From Nageia nagi (lineage: Eukaryota; Pinophyta), in assembly GCA_050084985.1 (NCBI GenBank), contig JBITNC010000001.1, positions 8,742,001 to 8,806,000 on the forward strand: a stretch of 64,000 nucleotides of DNA, given 5' to 3'. Within the stretch, counting starts at the first letter, position 1; each line of letters begins with the position of its first letter. The notes below the pieces were generated by a model that was not told where the DNA came from, ran no database searches, and worked only from the letters and a program-made list of their open reading frames with translations. The position numbers were made by a program, and so were the translations under genes. Below, piece by piece: positions 10,572-22,520 of the stretch.

Positions 10572-12069
10572 TGTGATACAAAAATTTAGACTAGTTTAAA
10601 ATGTTGTGTAATCTATCTCATATCATAGAGCTCCTCTCTAGCTTCTTCAAACGGATCAAAAATCTAACTTCATTTGCAAAAATTATGGGGATTCAAAGTT
10701 TTGTTGAATTTAATTAAAAATGAGGTGGAAAAAATAAATTTAAAAATACATGTGGGACCCATCATCATGCCATGTAGGTGCCACATCATCCAAGATGAAT
10801 CAACAACCATGTACAGTAAGCAGATATCTCATCAAGGTGTAGGTACAAGTGTCTACATCAATAAAAGGGAAGTGGGAGTCATGCACCCTTAAATAGAGGA
10901 GGAGTTCATGCATTTTAAAGGAGGTAAGGCCTATCCATATGTGGTGACCACATCACCACAGATATGTGTGAATTAAAAGGGAACCTAAAATAAATGACCA
11001 CCACCATGGGAGCTTCCCAGGAATGGCCCTCCATGTGGCAACCTCCCTATTCAACTTCTCACTCCATTACCTACCAGTAAATGGCACCCATATTATGATG
11101 CGACCTCCATAGTTACGTAGTTAAAAGAAAAGGAACCCCCACTTAGATGGCCTGGTAATAAATGAGGGGCCACCAGAGTGGCCTTCTTACAACCATACCA
11201 TCTTCATTTGACTGTTGTGGCCCTTGCCACCTCTATACTTGTGCATGATCCCATAAATGCCCTATCAAATGATTATATGGTATTTTATTGCCCCCTACTC
11301 ATTGAACTCTTTTAATACCTATTTTATTGGCAACCTAATTCTATCTTGAGTTTTGGAAGATGCCACATGATCAAAGGAAGGAGGTGCATTATTTTTAATA
11401 TTTTTTAACTTTCCAAGCTACAACAACCATGACACATGGTAACATTTTATTGGATCTGCCCATACACTTGGAAGAGACTATTTTATCTTTTAGCTTGTTA
11501 AAAGAGTCCTTATATTTTCTAGAGAGTTGGAAAGGGGCCTTATTGTCTTATATCATAGCTCATACCTCTTAAAACCAAACCAAACATGGATACTTTCATA
11601 ATGAAGGTGGTTAGCAATTTTATTATTTTATTATTGGGTTTTGTCTATAAAAGGAGGGGTATGAGGGCATAGAGGCATATGGAAACAATTGAGAAAAATT
11701 GCTAGAATTATTTTTAGGGACAAATTTTGTAGAGAGGAAGATTTTGTAAGATGGAGAGATTATGTTGCATTGTTAAGAGAGCATTGTAGGAGGATGTTCT
11801 TGGTAATATTTGTGAAGCTCATGTTGGAGACATTGTGTATCACACCTTCAAATTAAGGAAGCTTTTGGTTGATGTTGGGTTTTGTTCTCGAAGGAAGAGG
11901 GTATATCGGTGTCTTAATTTTTGGGTGATGTTCTCTCTTTCTTAAATTTTCATTTTTTTTTTGAAGTGTTCTAAATCTCTTCATTTTTTTCAAGCACTTT
12001 GAATTAAGTGTGGAGTGATTCTAAACTAAGGGAAATATTAAAATTATTTTCAAAAGAGTTTACATATCA
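10572..12069 (+). repeat. Element A 3' LTR, complete
   Basis: About 1,498 bp from TGTGATAC to ATATCA. Its last 600 bp match 1-604. It holds a TATA box at 11646. No gene is seen inside; short open stretches here are chance. Confidence 0.82.
11646..11654 (+). promoter_or_regulatory. Candidate TATA box of element A LTR
   Basis: TATAAAAGG in the LTR, about 420 bases before the LTR end, a plausible U3/R boundary signal. The homologous site in the 5' LTR is mutated to TATACAAGG. Confidence 0.55.
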
Positions 12070-12745
12070 TTTATATTGCCTATTTATTTGAGGAATATTC
12101 AACTCTTTCTTTTGGAAAGAAAGAACATCCATCTAGTTGGAAGATTTAGCATGCTAAAGTTTTTGGAGGAATATTAATTTATTATCTACAAGACATGGTT
12201 CATGGAGTTATCACATTGTCAAAGTTACAACGGAATAGATCCAAACTTGTAGATGTATTCAATATTAGCATTCAATAAGAATAGATGGAAACATTATCCA
12301 GATAACCAAAGCTTATATGCAATGAACATAATCAGATTTGCAAATATCTTCAGCACCAAATTTGGAGGAAAAGCATCACACATTCTAATGTTGGAAAATA
12401 TTGAAATAATACATAGTCATAATTGGAAATCATCATTAGCTTATGTTTAGTAATAATTTCAAGATTTGGTGTGAATATACGATGTTGTGCTCAAACACAA
12501 CATGCCCCAATATTGCTAATTTTGAGAACCCAACTTTTTGTCAAGCCATGATCATCAACAAGCTAGTGTCTCTCCTCACCTTATCATATTCATTCAAAAC
12601 CCCATTAAGAACCAAGTGTTGTACATCCCTTCTAATGATAGTTATGATGAACCCATATTTGAAGATATCTAAAATTGACTAAGTTTGGAAGATAGGAGAG
12701 TCTAGGGAACCATGTAAGATAAGATACCAAGTCCTAAAGCCTAAA
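12070..12745 (+). other. Undefined AT-rich DNA between element A and the degenerate repeats
   Basis: No domain, LTR or RNA gene was recognised. Two short open stretches (12253-12450, 12443-12682) have no recognisable motif and are probably chance. Confidence 0.5.
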
Positions 12746-12749
12746 ATTT

Positions 12750-13870
12750 GACCATATTTCAAAACATGTTAGTGTCCAAGTTTAATCTATCCTTCAGGTG
12801 CACTCAAGAGACATGGCAAAAGAAAATTTGGCACATGACTAAAAAATACATTCATGACTTTTTTGGTTATGTGCCTAGCTAGGAGGAGCCTCAAAGTAAA
12901 ATGAAGATGGTCAAAATGCAAAGTTACAACCTTTGAAAAGAATCTCCAATCAAGTGAAGGGCTAAAGGGTCAAGTGCTTGATTTCGAAATTCATGATTAC
13001 GAATTTTTGAAGCTTGCACCTAAAACATAGATACATGAGGACAAAGAAGGTGATAGAAAAAGATAATATGGTGACTTATGGGAGCATGCATTAGGTTTGG
13101 ATGAGGTTCCAAGTGATTTTAAGATGAAAATTTGGCCAAGGCAAGGACCTAAGAGAATCAAGAAGGGCTTACAAACACATAAGAAGACCATTGCATGGAT
13201 AAAAAAGATAAGTTAATGAATTTCTAGAATATTTTCTTGGCTTGAGGGTGAGGATGTGACCAAGGTGTGATCCTAAAAGCACCCAAACTAGCCCAAAGGA
13301 CATAATGAGGAGAGCACATAACAAAAACATCATGATCATAACTTTTGAAAGCATGCACCTAGCTTAGATGGGCTCCTAGACAAATATGAGGGTGAAAATA
13401 TGAGTCTCAAAACCAAGCACTTGACTTGGATGGCATTATAGGAGACTTCAAGGTGAAAAATTGGCTAAGGAATGACTCTAGGACATCAAAAATTGGCTTA
13501 ATTTTGCACAAGGAGGCTAGTGCATGAATTCAAAAGTCATAATTGTGAATTTTTGAAATGTGCACCCAATATGAAGATGTTCCCAATCTAGGTGTGTGGA
13601 TAAAATATATAAGATTATGATTTTTTGGGGGTATGCACCCAGTTTGTGGTGGCCTCCATAAGGATTTGAAGTGAAATTCAATCAAGTGTGAGCCTAAAAG
13701 ATATCAAAATTAGCTCAAAATGGCCCAAGAAGGAGAGCACATGTCTCTAAAAGATAAAATTTGAATTCTAAAATATATGCTCAAGGAAGAGAGCTATACA
13801 AGTTAGGTGCATGATTTCAAAAGCAATAATTATGGATTTTTGAAATATGCACTTAGGGTGAAAAGATATC
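12750..13870 (+). repeat. Degenerate tandem repeat, period roughly 200 bp
   Basis: The phrase GATTTCAAAAGTCATAATT, TGAATTTTTGAAATGTGCACCC recurs in diverged form at about 12975, 13325, 13520, 13605 and 13810. A second phrase (AAGGTGAAAATTGGCTAAGG with 'gagcctaaaagatatcaaaattagctc' or similar) alternates with it near 13110, 13220, 13440 and 13665. Spacing varies from about 85 to 350 bases. No coding potential was seen. It could be an old satellite or the long LTR of a decayed element. Confidence 0.55.
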
Positions 13871-14010
13871 AAAATCAGGTGCATGATATTAGGAGGAAAA
13901 ATTTTAACATCTCAAGTGGAACATGCATATTAAGGTTGGTCATATCAATTAATGAACCATTCTTTGGCCCAATCTTGGTAGATTTAGAGCAAATGTAACC
14001 CTAATTTTGT

Positions 14011-14018
14011 TATAAAAG
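14011..14018 (+). promoter_or_regulatory. Candidate TATA box upstream of reading frame Y
   Basis: TATAAAAG follows a stretch rich in CCCTAATTTTG and lies about 125 bases before the ATG at 14138. A pyrimidine-rich leader (CTCATTTTTCTCTTCTAC) lies between them. The layout resembles a promoter, but there is no independent proof of transcription. Confidence 0.4.
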
Positions 14019-14137
14019 GAGAAGAAAAAGTTCAATTTCAGCATCATAATCTCATTTTTCTCTTCTACAAGTGCTTACTTGATTAGAAGAAGAACAAAAG
14101 TGACCTAGGGAATCAAGGATCAAAACTAATCTCTAAG

Positions 14138-14350
14138 ATGAAAAGGAAGGAGTTTGAACTAGAAAAGGTGATGACTACTGATGGTACTTCCTCAAAGAAG
14201 TGCAATATTGGCCTAGAAACTTTGATTAGAGCATCACACAAATATCTAATCTAGAGGGTGAAAGATGAGTCCACAAAGACTCATTATGTGGATAAGTACA
14301 TCTTTAAGGTTAATAATACTTTGCCCAAGTTACCAAGGTCTTCTTGAACA
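14138..14350 (+). pseudogene. Reading frame Y, 5' part: unrecognised, broken
   Basis: From ATG at 14138 the frame reads MKRKEFELEKVMTTDGTSSK and continues with coding-like composition to about 14340, with one TAG near 14252 and a final TGA near 14345. I recognise no family. Element C is inserted at 14350, and its 5-bp duplication GAACA ends this part. The frame that is open beyond the insertion (24279-24415) differs from this one, so a shift as well as the insertion separates the halves. It may be a gag-like piece of an old element or a small host gene. Confidence 0.35.
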
Positions 14351-16613
14351 TGTTGGACTTCGAGTGACACTGAGAGGGGGGGGGTGTGAATCAGTGTATA
14401 TAAAAATAATTAATTTAACCTTCTTAAATAAAGATAGATTAAAAGCCAGAGAGAATTGGGCAAGCACACCAGTACATCACATAACACCAGATGTAACGAG
14501 GTTCACCAGATTGGCTACATCCCCGAACATGACTGCTTGGACACCAATCCAAATCCAGCCATTAAAGAAAGCTTACAGATTCACAGCACCAACTGTGAAG
14601 GGTAGCACCAACTACCACTTTACAAATAGCAGCACCTACTGCTTGGAGCACCAACTCCAGCTCTCAAGCACCCACTTGAGATAATATTCAAGAGGAATAA
14701 AGAATACAGTTCTAGAAGACCCTCAATGGTCTAGCTCACAGTTAAACAATCACTATCCAATCTGTATCTTCGTTTGCTCACTTCACATGCTCCTGATACT
14801 CCCCTCTTCCACACTATTACCTCCTCTCTCGCACTTCTCTACATGCACATCACATCACACTCACTTGCCTCCACTCCGGCCCTTCACTATATACCCTTCT
14901 CTCTTCGCGCACACTTCTATCTCATCAATTCACTCTTCACATTTTACTTTCATTCACAAGAAAAATGTTATGCATCAAGAAAAACCCCGAGAAACTGTTC
15001 CTATCATGACACGTTATCAAAAACAAACTGAAAAGGAATCCTTGTTTGTAACTGCTCCTGCACCAAAGGGAGTTCACTATCTGGGTCTGCAACTGCTGTA
15101 ACTGACGAACGTTCCTATTGCTCAAACAGATTTGTTCAGACACGTATAGCTCTTCCTCCACTGATTTTGGAGATTTGACAGTATCTAATTATTTCTGATA
15201 ATCCTGAACTCTTTTCTTCTTCATAATGATATTTCTGATAATCCCGGACTCTTTATTGTATACACCATGATGTCATCATCTTCGGACTCCGGAAGTAGAG
15301 TAAAACTAGCTTATCGGATATTTATTGTATACACCATGATGTCATCATCTCCGAACTCCGGAAGTAGAGTAAAACGCTTCTCGCATGATGTCATCATCTC
15401 TGGACTCTTATCTCCGCACTTTTATCTCCGAACTTTTATCATCGCACTTTTATCTTCGCACTTTTGTCTTCGAACTTTTATCTTCGGACTTTTATCACCG
15501 CACTTTTATCTTCGCACTTTTATCTTCAGACTTTTATCTCCGGACTTTTATCACTGCACTTTTATCTTCGCACTTTTATCTCCGAACTTTTATCTTCGGA
15601 CTTTTATCATCGCACTTTTATCTTCGCACTTTTGTCTTCGGACTTTTATTTCTGCACTTTTATCTCCGAACTTTTATCTCTGAACTTTTATCTTCGGACT
15701 TTTATCTCTGCACTTTTATTTCTGCACTTTTATCTCCGAACTTTTATCTTCGGACTTTTATTTTCGCACTTTTATCTCGAACTTTTATCTCGCACTTTTG
15801 TCTCCGCACTTTTATCTCCGCACTTTTATTTCCGCACTTTTATCTCCGGCCTTTTATCTCCGGACTTTTATCTCCGGACTTTTATCTCCGCACTTTTATT
15901 TCTGCACTTTTATCTTCGGACTTTTATCTCCGAACTTTTATTTCCGCACTTTTATCTCCAGACTTGTCTCCGAATTTTTATCTCCGCACTTTTGTCTCCG
16001 CACTTTTATCTTCGCACTTTTATTTCCACACTTTTATCTTCGGACTTTTATCTCCGAATCTTTTATCTCTGGACTTTTCAACACCAACTGCTGATGTCAT
16101 CTTCTCTGAACTTCGGAAGTAGAGTAAAATGCTTCCCGCATGATGTCATCATCTCCGAACTCCGGAAAAGAGTTTCAATGTATCTGCGTGGCCTTCTGGA
16201 CTTTTCAACACCAACTGCTGACATCATCTTCATATTTCTGGAATGCTCTACTTTCAGAATACTTAATTAATTGGTTCGGCTCTTTTAATCACCCCTTGCT
16301 GACCTCATCGCTTCCGAGATCTGGTTTTGGATTAATACCCGAAATCGCTGACATCATCTTCATATTTCCGGAATGCTCTACTTCCGGAATACTTAATTAA
16401 CTAGTTCTGACTCCTCAATTACTCTTTGCTGACCTCACCTTCTCCGAAACCCAGATTTTTCCACAACTCTCACCTTTTCTGGAACCTGGATTTTTCCACA
16501 ACTAAGCTTTATCATTTCATTCTGGAAGCCTGCTTATTTGCTCTAGAAAAACTTGCACGAAGACACAGCCAAAAACACGTGTTGACAACAATGACAATCA
16601 CACATGCACAACA
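14351..16613 (-). repeat. Element C 3' LTR
   Basis: Matches 21983-24273. Read on the minus strand it runs TGTTGTGCATG...GTCCAACA. It contains the 14-bp array at 15405-16073, several copies of the near-palindrome ATGATGTCATCAT (15267, 15336, 15385, 16140) and a duplicated ~130-bp segment near 16210 and 16345. Long open frames across it are products of the repeat, not genes. Confidence 0.94.
15405..16073 (-). repeat. Array of ~48 tandem 14-bp units in the element C 3' LTR
   Basis: Units of the form CTTTTATCTCCGAA (+ strand); on the element's own strand the core is GATAAAAG followed by a CGGA-like step. The period of 14 is not a multiple of three and the unit has no stop in any + frame, so three overlapping open frames arise, all with the same LRTFISALLSPHFY-like repeat. 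They should not be annotated as proteins. Confidence 0.93.
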
Positions 16614-16627
16614 ATCTCCCCCTTTGG
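16614..16627 (-). other. Element C polypurine tract, with further copies inside the element
   Basis: On the minus strand CCAAAGGGGGAGAT lies directly before the 3' LTR start TGTTGTGC. Similar purine runs recur upstream on that strand at 16675-16687, 16713-16723 and 16811-16819, all between the pol stop and the LTR. Confidence 0.85.
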
Positions 16628-16842
16628 AATTGTTGGCAACACCACTTGATCAGACACCAACATCAGGACTTTTCTCTCCCCCTTTGTCAACAATAACAAA
16701 GGGCATTTACAGACTCCCCCTGAGTCCATACATTACATTCTCAAGAAATCAGTAGTATTCATACAAGAACAAGATACACAGAAGCAATACAGGAAGGAAA
16801 AAAAATTAAACACTCCCCTGAGAATGTGACGTCCAGAACTAG

Positions 16843-19800
16843 CTAATGCTTGGGAAGGACAACAACTCCTAGCTTGTTTCGAAGATTTTTGAAGACATCT
16901 TTGGGCAAAGGCTTTGTAAAGATGTCTGCTACTTGCTCTGTGGTTGGAACGAAATCCAATTGTACTTCTCCTTGCGCCACTCTTTCTTTTAGAAAGTGAT
17001 ATCTAATTGCAATATGCTTTGTTCGTGAGTGCATAACAGGATTTTTTGATATATTGATTGCACTTGTGTTATCACAAAGAACTGATATGGGCTCGTTAAT
17101 CTTTATACCAAAATCTTTTAGCATCTGCTTCATCCATAGAATCTGTGTGCAGCAAGAAGTTGCTACTATATACTCTACTTCTGCTGTAGATAGGGATACT
17201 GAGTCTTGCTTTTTACTATGCCAGCTAACAAGATTATTACCCAAATAAAATGCTCCTCCACTGGTGCTCTTCCTATCATCCACGCATCCTGCCCAGTCTG
17301 CATCTGAAAAGGCACAAGTGTAAGGTCCTTTCCTCTAGGATACCATAAACCATATTCTACTGTACCTTTGAGATATCTAAATATTCTTTTTACTGCAGTA
17401 ACATGTGTTTCTTTGGGATTTGCTTGAAATCGAGCAACCATACATACTGCTTGAAGAATATCGGTCTAGTAGCTGTCAAATATAATAAACTTCCAATCAT
17501 TGACCTGTATTGTGTTTGATCTACTGTTGGTGCTTTATCATCCTTGCTTAATTTGCAATCTGTCATCATAGGGGTGCTCACAGGTTTACAGTCTTCCATG
17601 GTAAACTTCTTCAGCATCTCCTTAACATACTTGGTTTGAGAAATGAACATGCCATTCTTCAACTGATTGATTTGTAAACCAAGAAAAAATGCAAGCTCAC
17701 CTATCATAGACATCTTGAATTCTGTTTGCATGTTGTCAGCAAGATTTTTACATAGCTCATTCTTGCTTCCTCCAAAAATTATATCGTCTACATAGACAAT
17801 AACAATTAGCTGATTTTCCTTTTCTGATTTAATGTATAAATTGCTATCCACCATTCCTTTTCTAAAACCTTGCTGCTGAAGATATGTATCAAGTCTGGAG
17901 TACCATGCTCGAGGTGCCTATTTTAAACCATACAGAGCCTTCTTTAGTTTGCATACCAGATTAAAGGATTTTCTCCCAATTGGAAACCATCTGGCTATTC
18001 AATATAAACTTCTTCCTCAATTTTGCCATTTAGAAAGGCTGATTTTACATCCATTTGATAAACTGTGAAGTCTTTATACACTGCAAAAGCTAAAAACATG
18101 CAAATAGCTTCTAATCTGGCCACAGGTGCAAACGTTTCTTCAAAATCAATTCCTTCAACTTGAGCATATCCCTTGCAGACAAGTCTAGCTTTATTTCGAA
18201 CTACTATCCCATCTTCATTCAACTTATTGCGAAAAACCCACTTTGTGCCAATCACATTTTTGTTGGCTGGTCTAGGAACGAGTTCCCATGTTTCATTCTT
18301 TTCAATTTGAGTGAGTTCTTCCTCCATTGCTTTCATCCAGCTTTTATCTTGGCTAGCTTCTGAGACATTTTTAGGCTCTATATTGGATAGGAGAGAATAG
18401 GTGCTTGAAACCCCTCTGCGAGTTTGGATGCCTGTATGAAACTCATCGATGATTTGCTTTTGTGGATGATCCTTATGCCATCTTTTTGGTGGAGTTTTTG
18501 AATTTTCATCTTCTTCCGCCTCACTTTCTGAAACACTGTTTGGGTTACTTGGCGAATTTGAATCTTCTAGTTTCTTTACTTGTGATTGCTGTATAGGAGG
18601 CTTAGATTTGTTTTTATTCTTTTTGTCTTCTTCAATTGAATCTTGATAGGCAGGAAGATCATCATCATCATTTCTCTTGGGAAGATCTCTTTGCTCATCA
18701 ACACGAACATCAGCACTATCAATGGTTGTTTTTGTCCTTTTATTGTAACACCTGTATGCTTTGCTCTTCGAAGAGTAACCAAGAAAGATGCCTTCATCAG
18801 ATCTATCCTCAAACTTTCCTAAATTTTCTTCTATTCTCTTGATATAGCATTTACTGCCAAAGATTTTGAAGTGCCTCACTGTAGCTTTTCTTCCAAACCA
18901 TAATTCATATGGTGTTCTGTCCTCATGTGGTCGCATCATACATCTATTTTGAATATGCACTGCAGTATGCACTGCTTCTTTCCAGAACCTATCAGCAACC
19001 TTACTTTCTATCAGCATGGTTCGAGCCATTTCTTGTACTGCTCTATTTTTTCTTTCAACTACTCCATTTTGTTGTGGAGTTCTTGCTGCAGAGAATTGTC
19101 TTTTAATTCCGTGTTGTATGCAAAAATTAGAAAACTCATCAGAAGTGAACTCACCTCCTCTGTCTGAACGAAGACATTTAATTCTCCTCTCTATCTGATT
19201 TTCTACTTGATTTTTAAATGCTTTGAACATTTCAAACGCTTCAGATTTATGTTTCAAAAATTGCACCCAAGTCATTCTTGAATAATCATCTATGAACAAA
19301 ATAAAATACTTATCTCCATTGACGCTTTGTGTTCGCATTGGTCCGTATAGGTCGGTGTGTATGATTTCCAATGGTCTGCTGGTGTGATATTCTTTCACTT
19401 TGAACTTTGCTCGAGTTTGCTTTCCCCTTTGGCATGAATCACAAATATCATTTGCTGGTTTGCTGATACTGGGCATATCTCTTACTGCTCCTTTTGAGCA
19501 AATGTTCATCAAGTTTTTAAAATAGATGTGTCCCAATCTCTTATGCCATAGCCAATCATCACTCTCCTTGCCTAGAAGACATGATCCCTCTGAAATATCT
19601 GATAAGGTGTATAAATTGCCATAGTTTCTTGTACCAACTGCTACAAGTCTACCACTATTTGCCCTTCGAATCTCACAGCCATGCTTTTTGAAAATTACAT
19701 CATGTCCTTTGTCACATATTTGACTGACGCTCAACAAATTATGCTTCAGTCCCACAACAAATAATACCTCTTCGAATCTGATGTTTCCATCATTTATTTT

Positions 19801-19965
19801 GACTGTCCCTTTGCCGATAATCTGTGTGCCATCATTGTTTCCAAATCTTACTGACCCACCTTCATATTCCTGTAGTTTTTGAAATTTCTTCTTATCACTT
19901 GTCATGTGACTTGAGCATCCGCTGTCTAATATCCATGGTGATGGTTTGTCTTGAGCTTTTAATGC
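16843..19965 (-). pseudogene. Element C protease-integrase-RT-RNase H, broken
   Basis: Protease begins near 19945 with [13 protein letters not shown]. Pre-integrase zinc domain: LWHKRLGH to [11 protein letters not shown]. Integrase: D in IHTDLYGP, D in [10 protein letters not shown] in NGVVERKNR, spacing DD35E. RT starts [10 protein letters not shown] and reads [19 protein letters not shown] before TAG at about 17992. A frameshift follows, then a second TAG in LYGLK-stop-APRAW, then catalytic VYVDDIIFG. Further shifts near 17450 and 17285 split the RT end and RNase H. RNase H keeps [19 protein letters not shown] and LCDNTSAINI, and ends VVVLPKH. The frame from gag to 17995 is continuous apart from stops, so this was one gag-pol polyprotein. 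It is inactive. Confidence 0.9.
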
Positions 19966-20099
19966 TGTTTGAACGATTAAAGACTCTTTATCCTCTCTGA
20001 GTTTCTCCTTTTCTTTCCAGACTTGTTTTACTTTTATTTCAGCTTCTTATTTTTTATTATTCTTTTCTTCTTCCTGTGGATGACTGCTCTGAAACTGTT

Positions 20100-21918
20100 T
20101 ATTCTATCTTATGGAAGGAAATTGTCTCAGTGGAAAGAACCTCATGCCATGATTATTTCTACAGAATCGGGCAATGTGTCCATATTCATGACAGTTGTAA
20201 CACTCAACAGGATACTCCATTAATGCGCCGAATGCATTCCTAGTAACAAAGGTTCTTGGAGTGATATTATACTTACATTCAGAAATTTTGTGTCCATACG
20301 CATTGCATTTGAAACAGTATCCATTGAAGGGATGGATGTATCTATTATATTGCTGAGTACTTCTTGGTCCTGCATAGGGTCTTCTTCTAGAATGCACTTG
20401 AGTGAAGCCATCATCCTCTAGTCCTGAGCTATCTTCCTTCTTCTTGGTTTCTTTTATGTTTTCCCTTTTTGTGTCATTGGAAGATTATCCTTGTTCATAT
20501 CCCAGACCAGATTTATCAGAAAACATTCTTTGACTGTTAATGATTTCACTGAGTTTAGTCGACCTTCCTTCTAGATATTCAAAAGAGCTGATTCTCTTAG
20601 TGACTTCCTCTAGTTGCATACGTAGTCCAGTTATTTCTTCTTCAAGCTTACTGCAATTTTCAACTTTCACAAGAAGCTATTCCTCCAAACTCTCATTTAT
20701 CTTCTTAGATTCTTCCACTTCTATTTTTAAGGTTTCTATAATATTACTTGCATAATCAAACCTTTTAGAGAGTTTCTTATTTTTCTTTACTTCTTTATTC
20801 AGTTCATTCAATGCTGTTATTAGTTCTTCTTCAAGATCAATCTCAATCTCATAGCCATTTTCTTCATCTGTCTCTTCCTTTTTATGTTCTTGGGCATTTT
20901 GATTATCTTCATTCAGTTTCTCTTCAAATGCCATAAATAATGCTTCATTGTATTCTTTTTCTGATTCATTACTGGAATCATCATCAGTGGAGCCTTTATT
21001 TCTGGATATGAAGCTCTGTCTATTTGACCTTCTATTTCGAGCATGAGATTTCATTTTGTGGTTTTTCTCAAAATATGATTCTTGATCATCTTTATCAGTT
21101 TTTCTATATGGACATTTTGAAATGAAATGACCAATACCACCACAGTTAAAACATTTAAACGGTAGCTTGCCTTCATATTTACCTTTTCCCCTTTTTAGCT
21201 TTCTAACAAAATTTGCTTCTGCTCCATCAGATTATTCCTCATCGTTAGAATCTATTTTGGCTTTGGTACTGTTATTGGCTTTAAACGCTGCTTCCTTTTC
21301 TGAATGTTTTGCTTTTCTGATCCTCATTTCATAAGCAGTCAGCGATCCATGCATTTCATCCATGCTGAAAGTTTTCAAATCTTTTGCTTCTTCAATAGCA
21401 GACACCTTTGAATCAAAACGACATGTGAGAGATCGCAGTACCTTTTTCACGATGACATGATCTTCAATTTCTTCCCCAAGACCTCTGATTGCATTAGTAA
21501 TTTCATTTACTCTCAACATGTATGCTTCGATGGTTTCATCTTCATTCATCTTTAGAACTTTGAATTGAGCTCTATGAGTTTGGAGTTTTGCTTCCTTGAC
21601 TTTATCATCTCCTTCATGAATGCTCTTCAATTTATTCTATATTTCTTTTGCTGATTTGCATGCCATAACTTTCTCCAGTTCACTGTCCACTAGACCACAC
21701 ATTAGAGCATTTCTTGCTTTTGCGTCACATTCAAATGCCTTTCTTTCTGCTTCATCTGATGGACTTGTAGGGGGAGGAGTGTAACCCCTTTTAACAGCAT
21801 CCCAAGTACCAAAACCCAATGCACTGAGATAAGTCTTCATTCGAATTTTCCAAAAAGCATAATTGTTTCCATCAAAGAGAGATGCCTTGTTAGATGAGAA
21901 ACCTTCTCCGCTTGCCAT
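20100..21918 (-). pseudogene. Element C gag: UBN2 domain, coiled coil and three CCHC knuckles, broken
   Basis: Starts MASGEGFSSNKASLFDGNNY and runs in one frame with pol. UBN2-type gag extends to about 21240 (LRSLTCRFDSKVSAIEE). A TAG replaces a likely Trp at about 21634 and a TAA lies at 21232. Next come a CCHC knuckle (CFNCGGIGHFISKC), an acidic segment, a long heptad-rich coiled coil (ELNKEVKKNKKLSKRF and following, about 20840-20560) and two more knuckles (CFKCNAYGHKISEC, CYNCHEYGHIARFC) before 20130. Stops also lie near 20676, 20485, 20102 and 20048. The extended coiled coil and three knuckles are unusual against element B's short gag. Confidence 0.85.
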
Positions 21919-21968
21919 AGTGCCACTACCAGGATCTCCTTAGCTGTTATAGCCTAAGTAGGAACCTC

Positions 21969-21980
21969 TCTCTGATACCA
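21969..21980 (-). other. Element C primer-binding site (initiator tRNA-Met)
   Basis: On the minus strand TGGTATCAGAGA begins two bases after the 5' LTR end. Confidence 0.93.
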
Positions 21981-22513
21981 ATTGTTGGACTTTGAGTGAC
22001 ACTGAGAGGGGGGTGAATCAGTGTATGTAAAAATAATTAATTTAACCTTCTTAAATAAAGATAGATTAAAAGCCAGAGAGAATTGAGCAAGCACACCAGT
22101 ACATCACATAACACCAGATGTAACGAGGTTCACCAGATTGGCTACATCCCCGAACATGACTGCTTGGACACCAATCCAAATCTAGCTATTAAAGAAAGCT
22201 TACAGATTCACAGCACCAACTGTGAAGGGTAGCACCAACTACCACTTTACAAATAGCAGCACCTACTGCTTGGAGCACCAACTCCAGCTCTCAAGCACCC
22301 ACTTGAGATAATATTCAAGAGGAATAAAGAATACAGTTCTAGAAGACCCTCAATGGTCTAGCTCACAGTTAAACAATCACTATCCAATCTGTATCTTCGT
22401 TTGCTCACTTCACATGCTCCTGATACTCCCCTCTTCCACGCTATTACCTCCTCTCTCGCACTTCTCTACACGCACATCACATCACACTCACTTGCCTCCA
22501 CTCCGACCCTTCA

Positions 22514-22520
22514 CTATATA
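22514..22520 (-). promoter_or_regulatory. Candidate TATA box of the element C 5' LTR
   Basis: TATATAG on the minus strand, about 535 bases before the LTR end; the same site is at 14887-14893 in the 3' LTR. It would place the 14-bp array 0.5-1.2 kb upstream, in U3. Confidence 0.5.

Larger units (their letters stand above)
1..12069 (+). mobile_element. Element A: decayed Ty3/gypsy LTR retrotransposon, left end outside the window
   Basis: Bases 1-604 match 11470-12069, giving two LTRs around a gag-protease-RT-RNase H-integrase region in the typical Ty3/gypsy order. The left LTR is cut by the window edge, so about 0.9 kb of it is missing. Element B (5192-10548) sits inside A just before its polypurine tract. 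Without B, and with a complete left LTR, A would be about 7.6 kb. The initiator-Met primer site and the C-terminal tail after integrase suggest a chromovirus-like lineage (inference). Every coding domain carries stops or shifts, so it cannot move by itself. The left target duplication lies outside the window; the base after the right LTR is 12070. Confidence 0.9.

Noticed and set aside
15267-16270. Three long overlapping open frames rich in LRTFISALLSPHFY-like repeats
   Set aside because: They arise because the 14-bp LTR repeat has no stop in any + frame and a period not divisible by three. They lie on the strand opposite to the element's genes.
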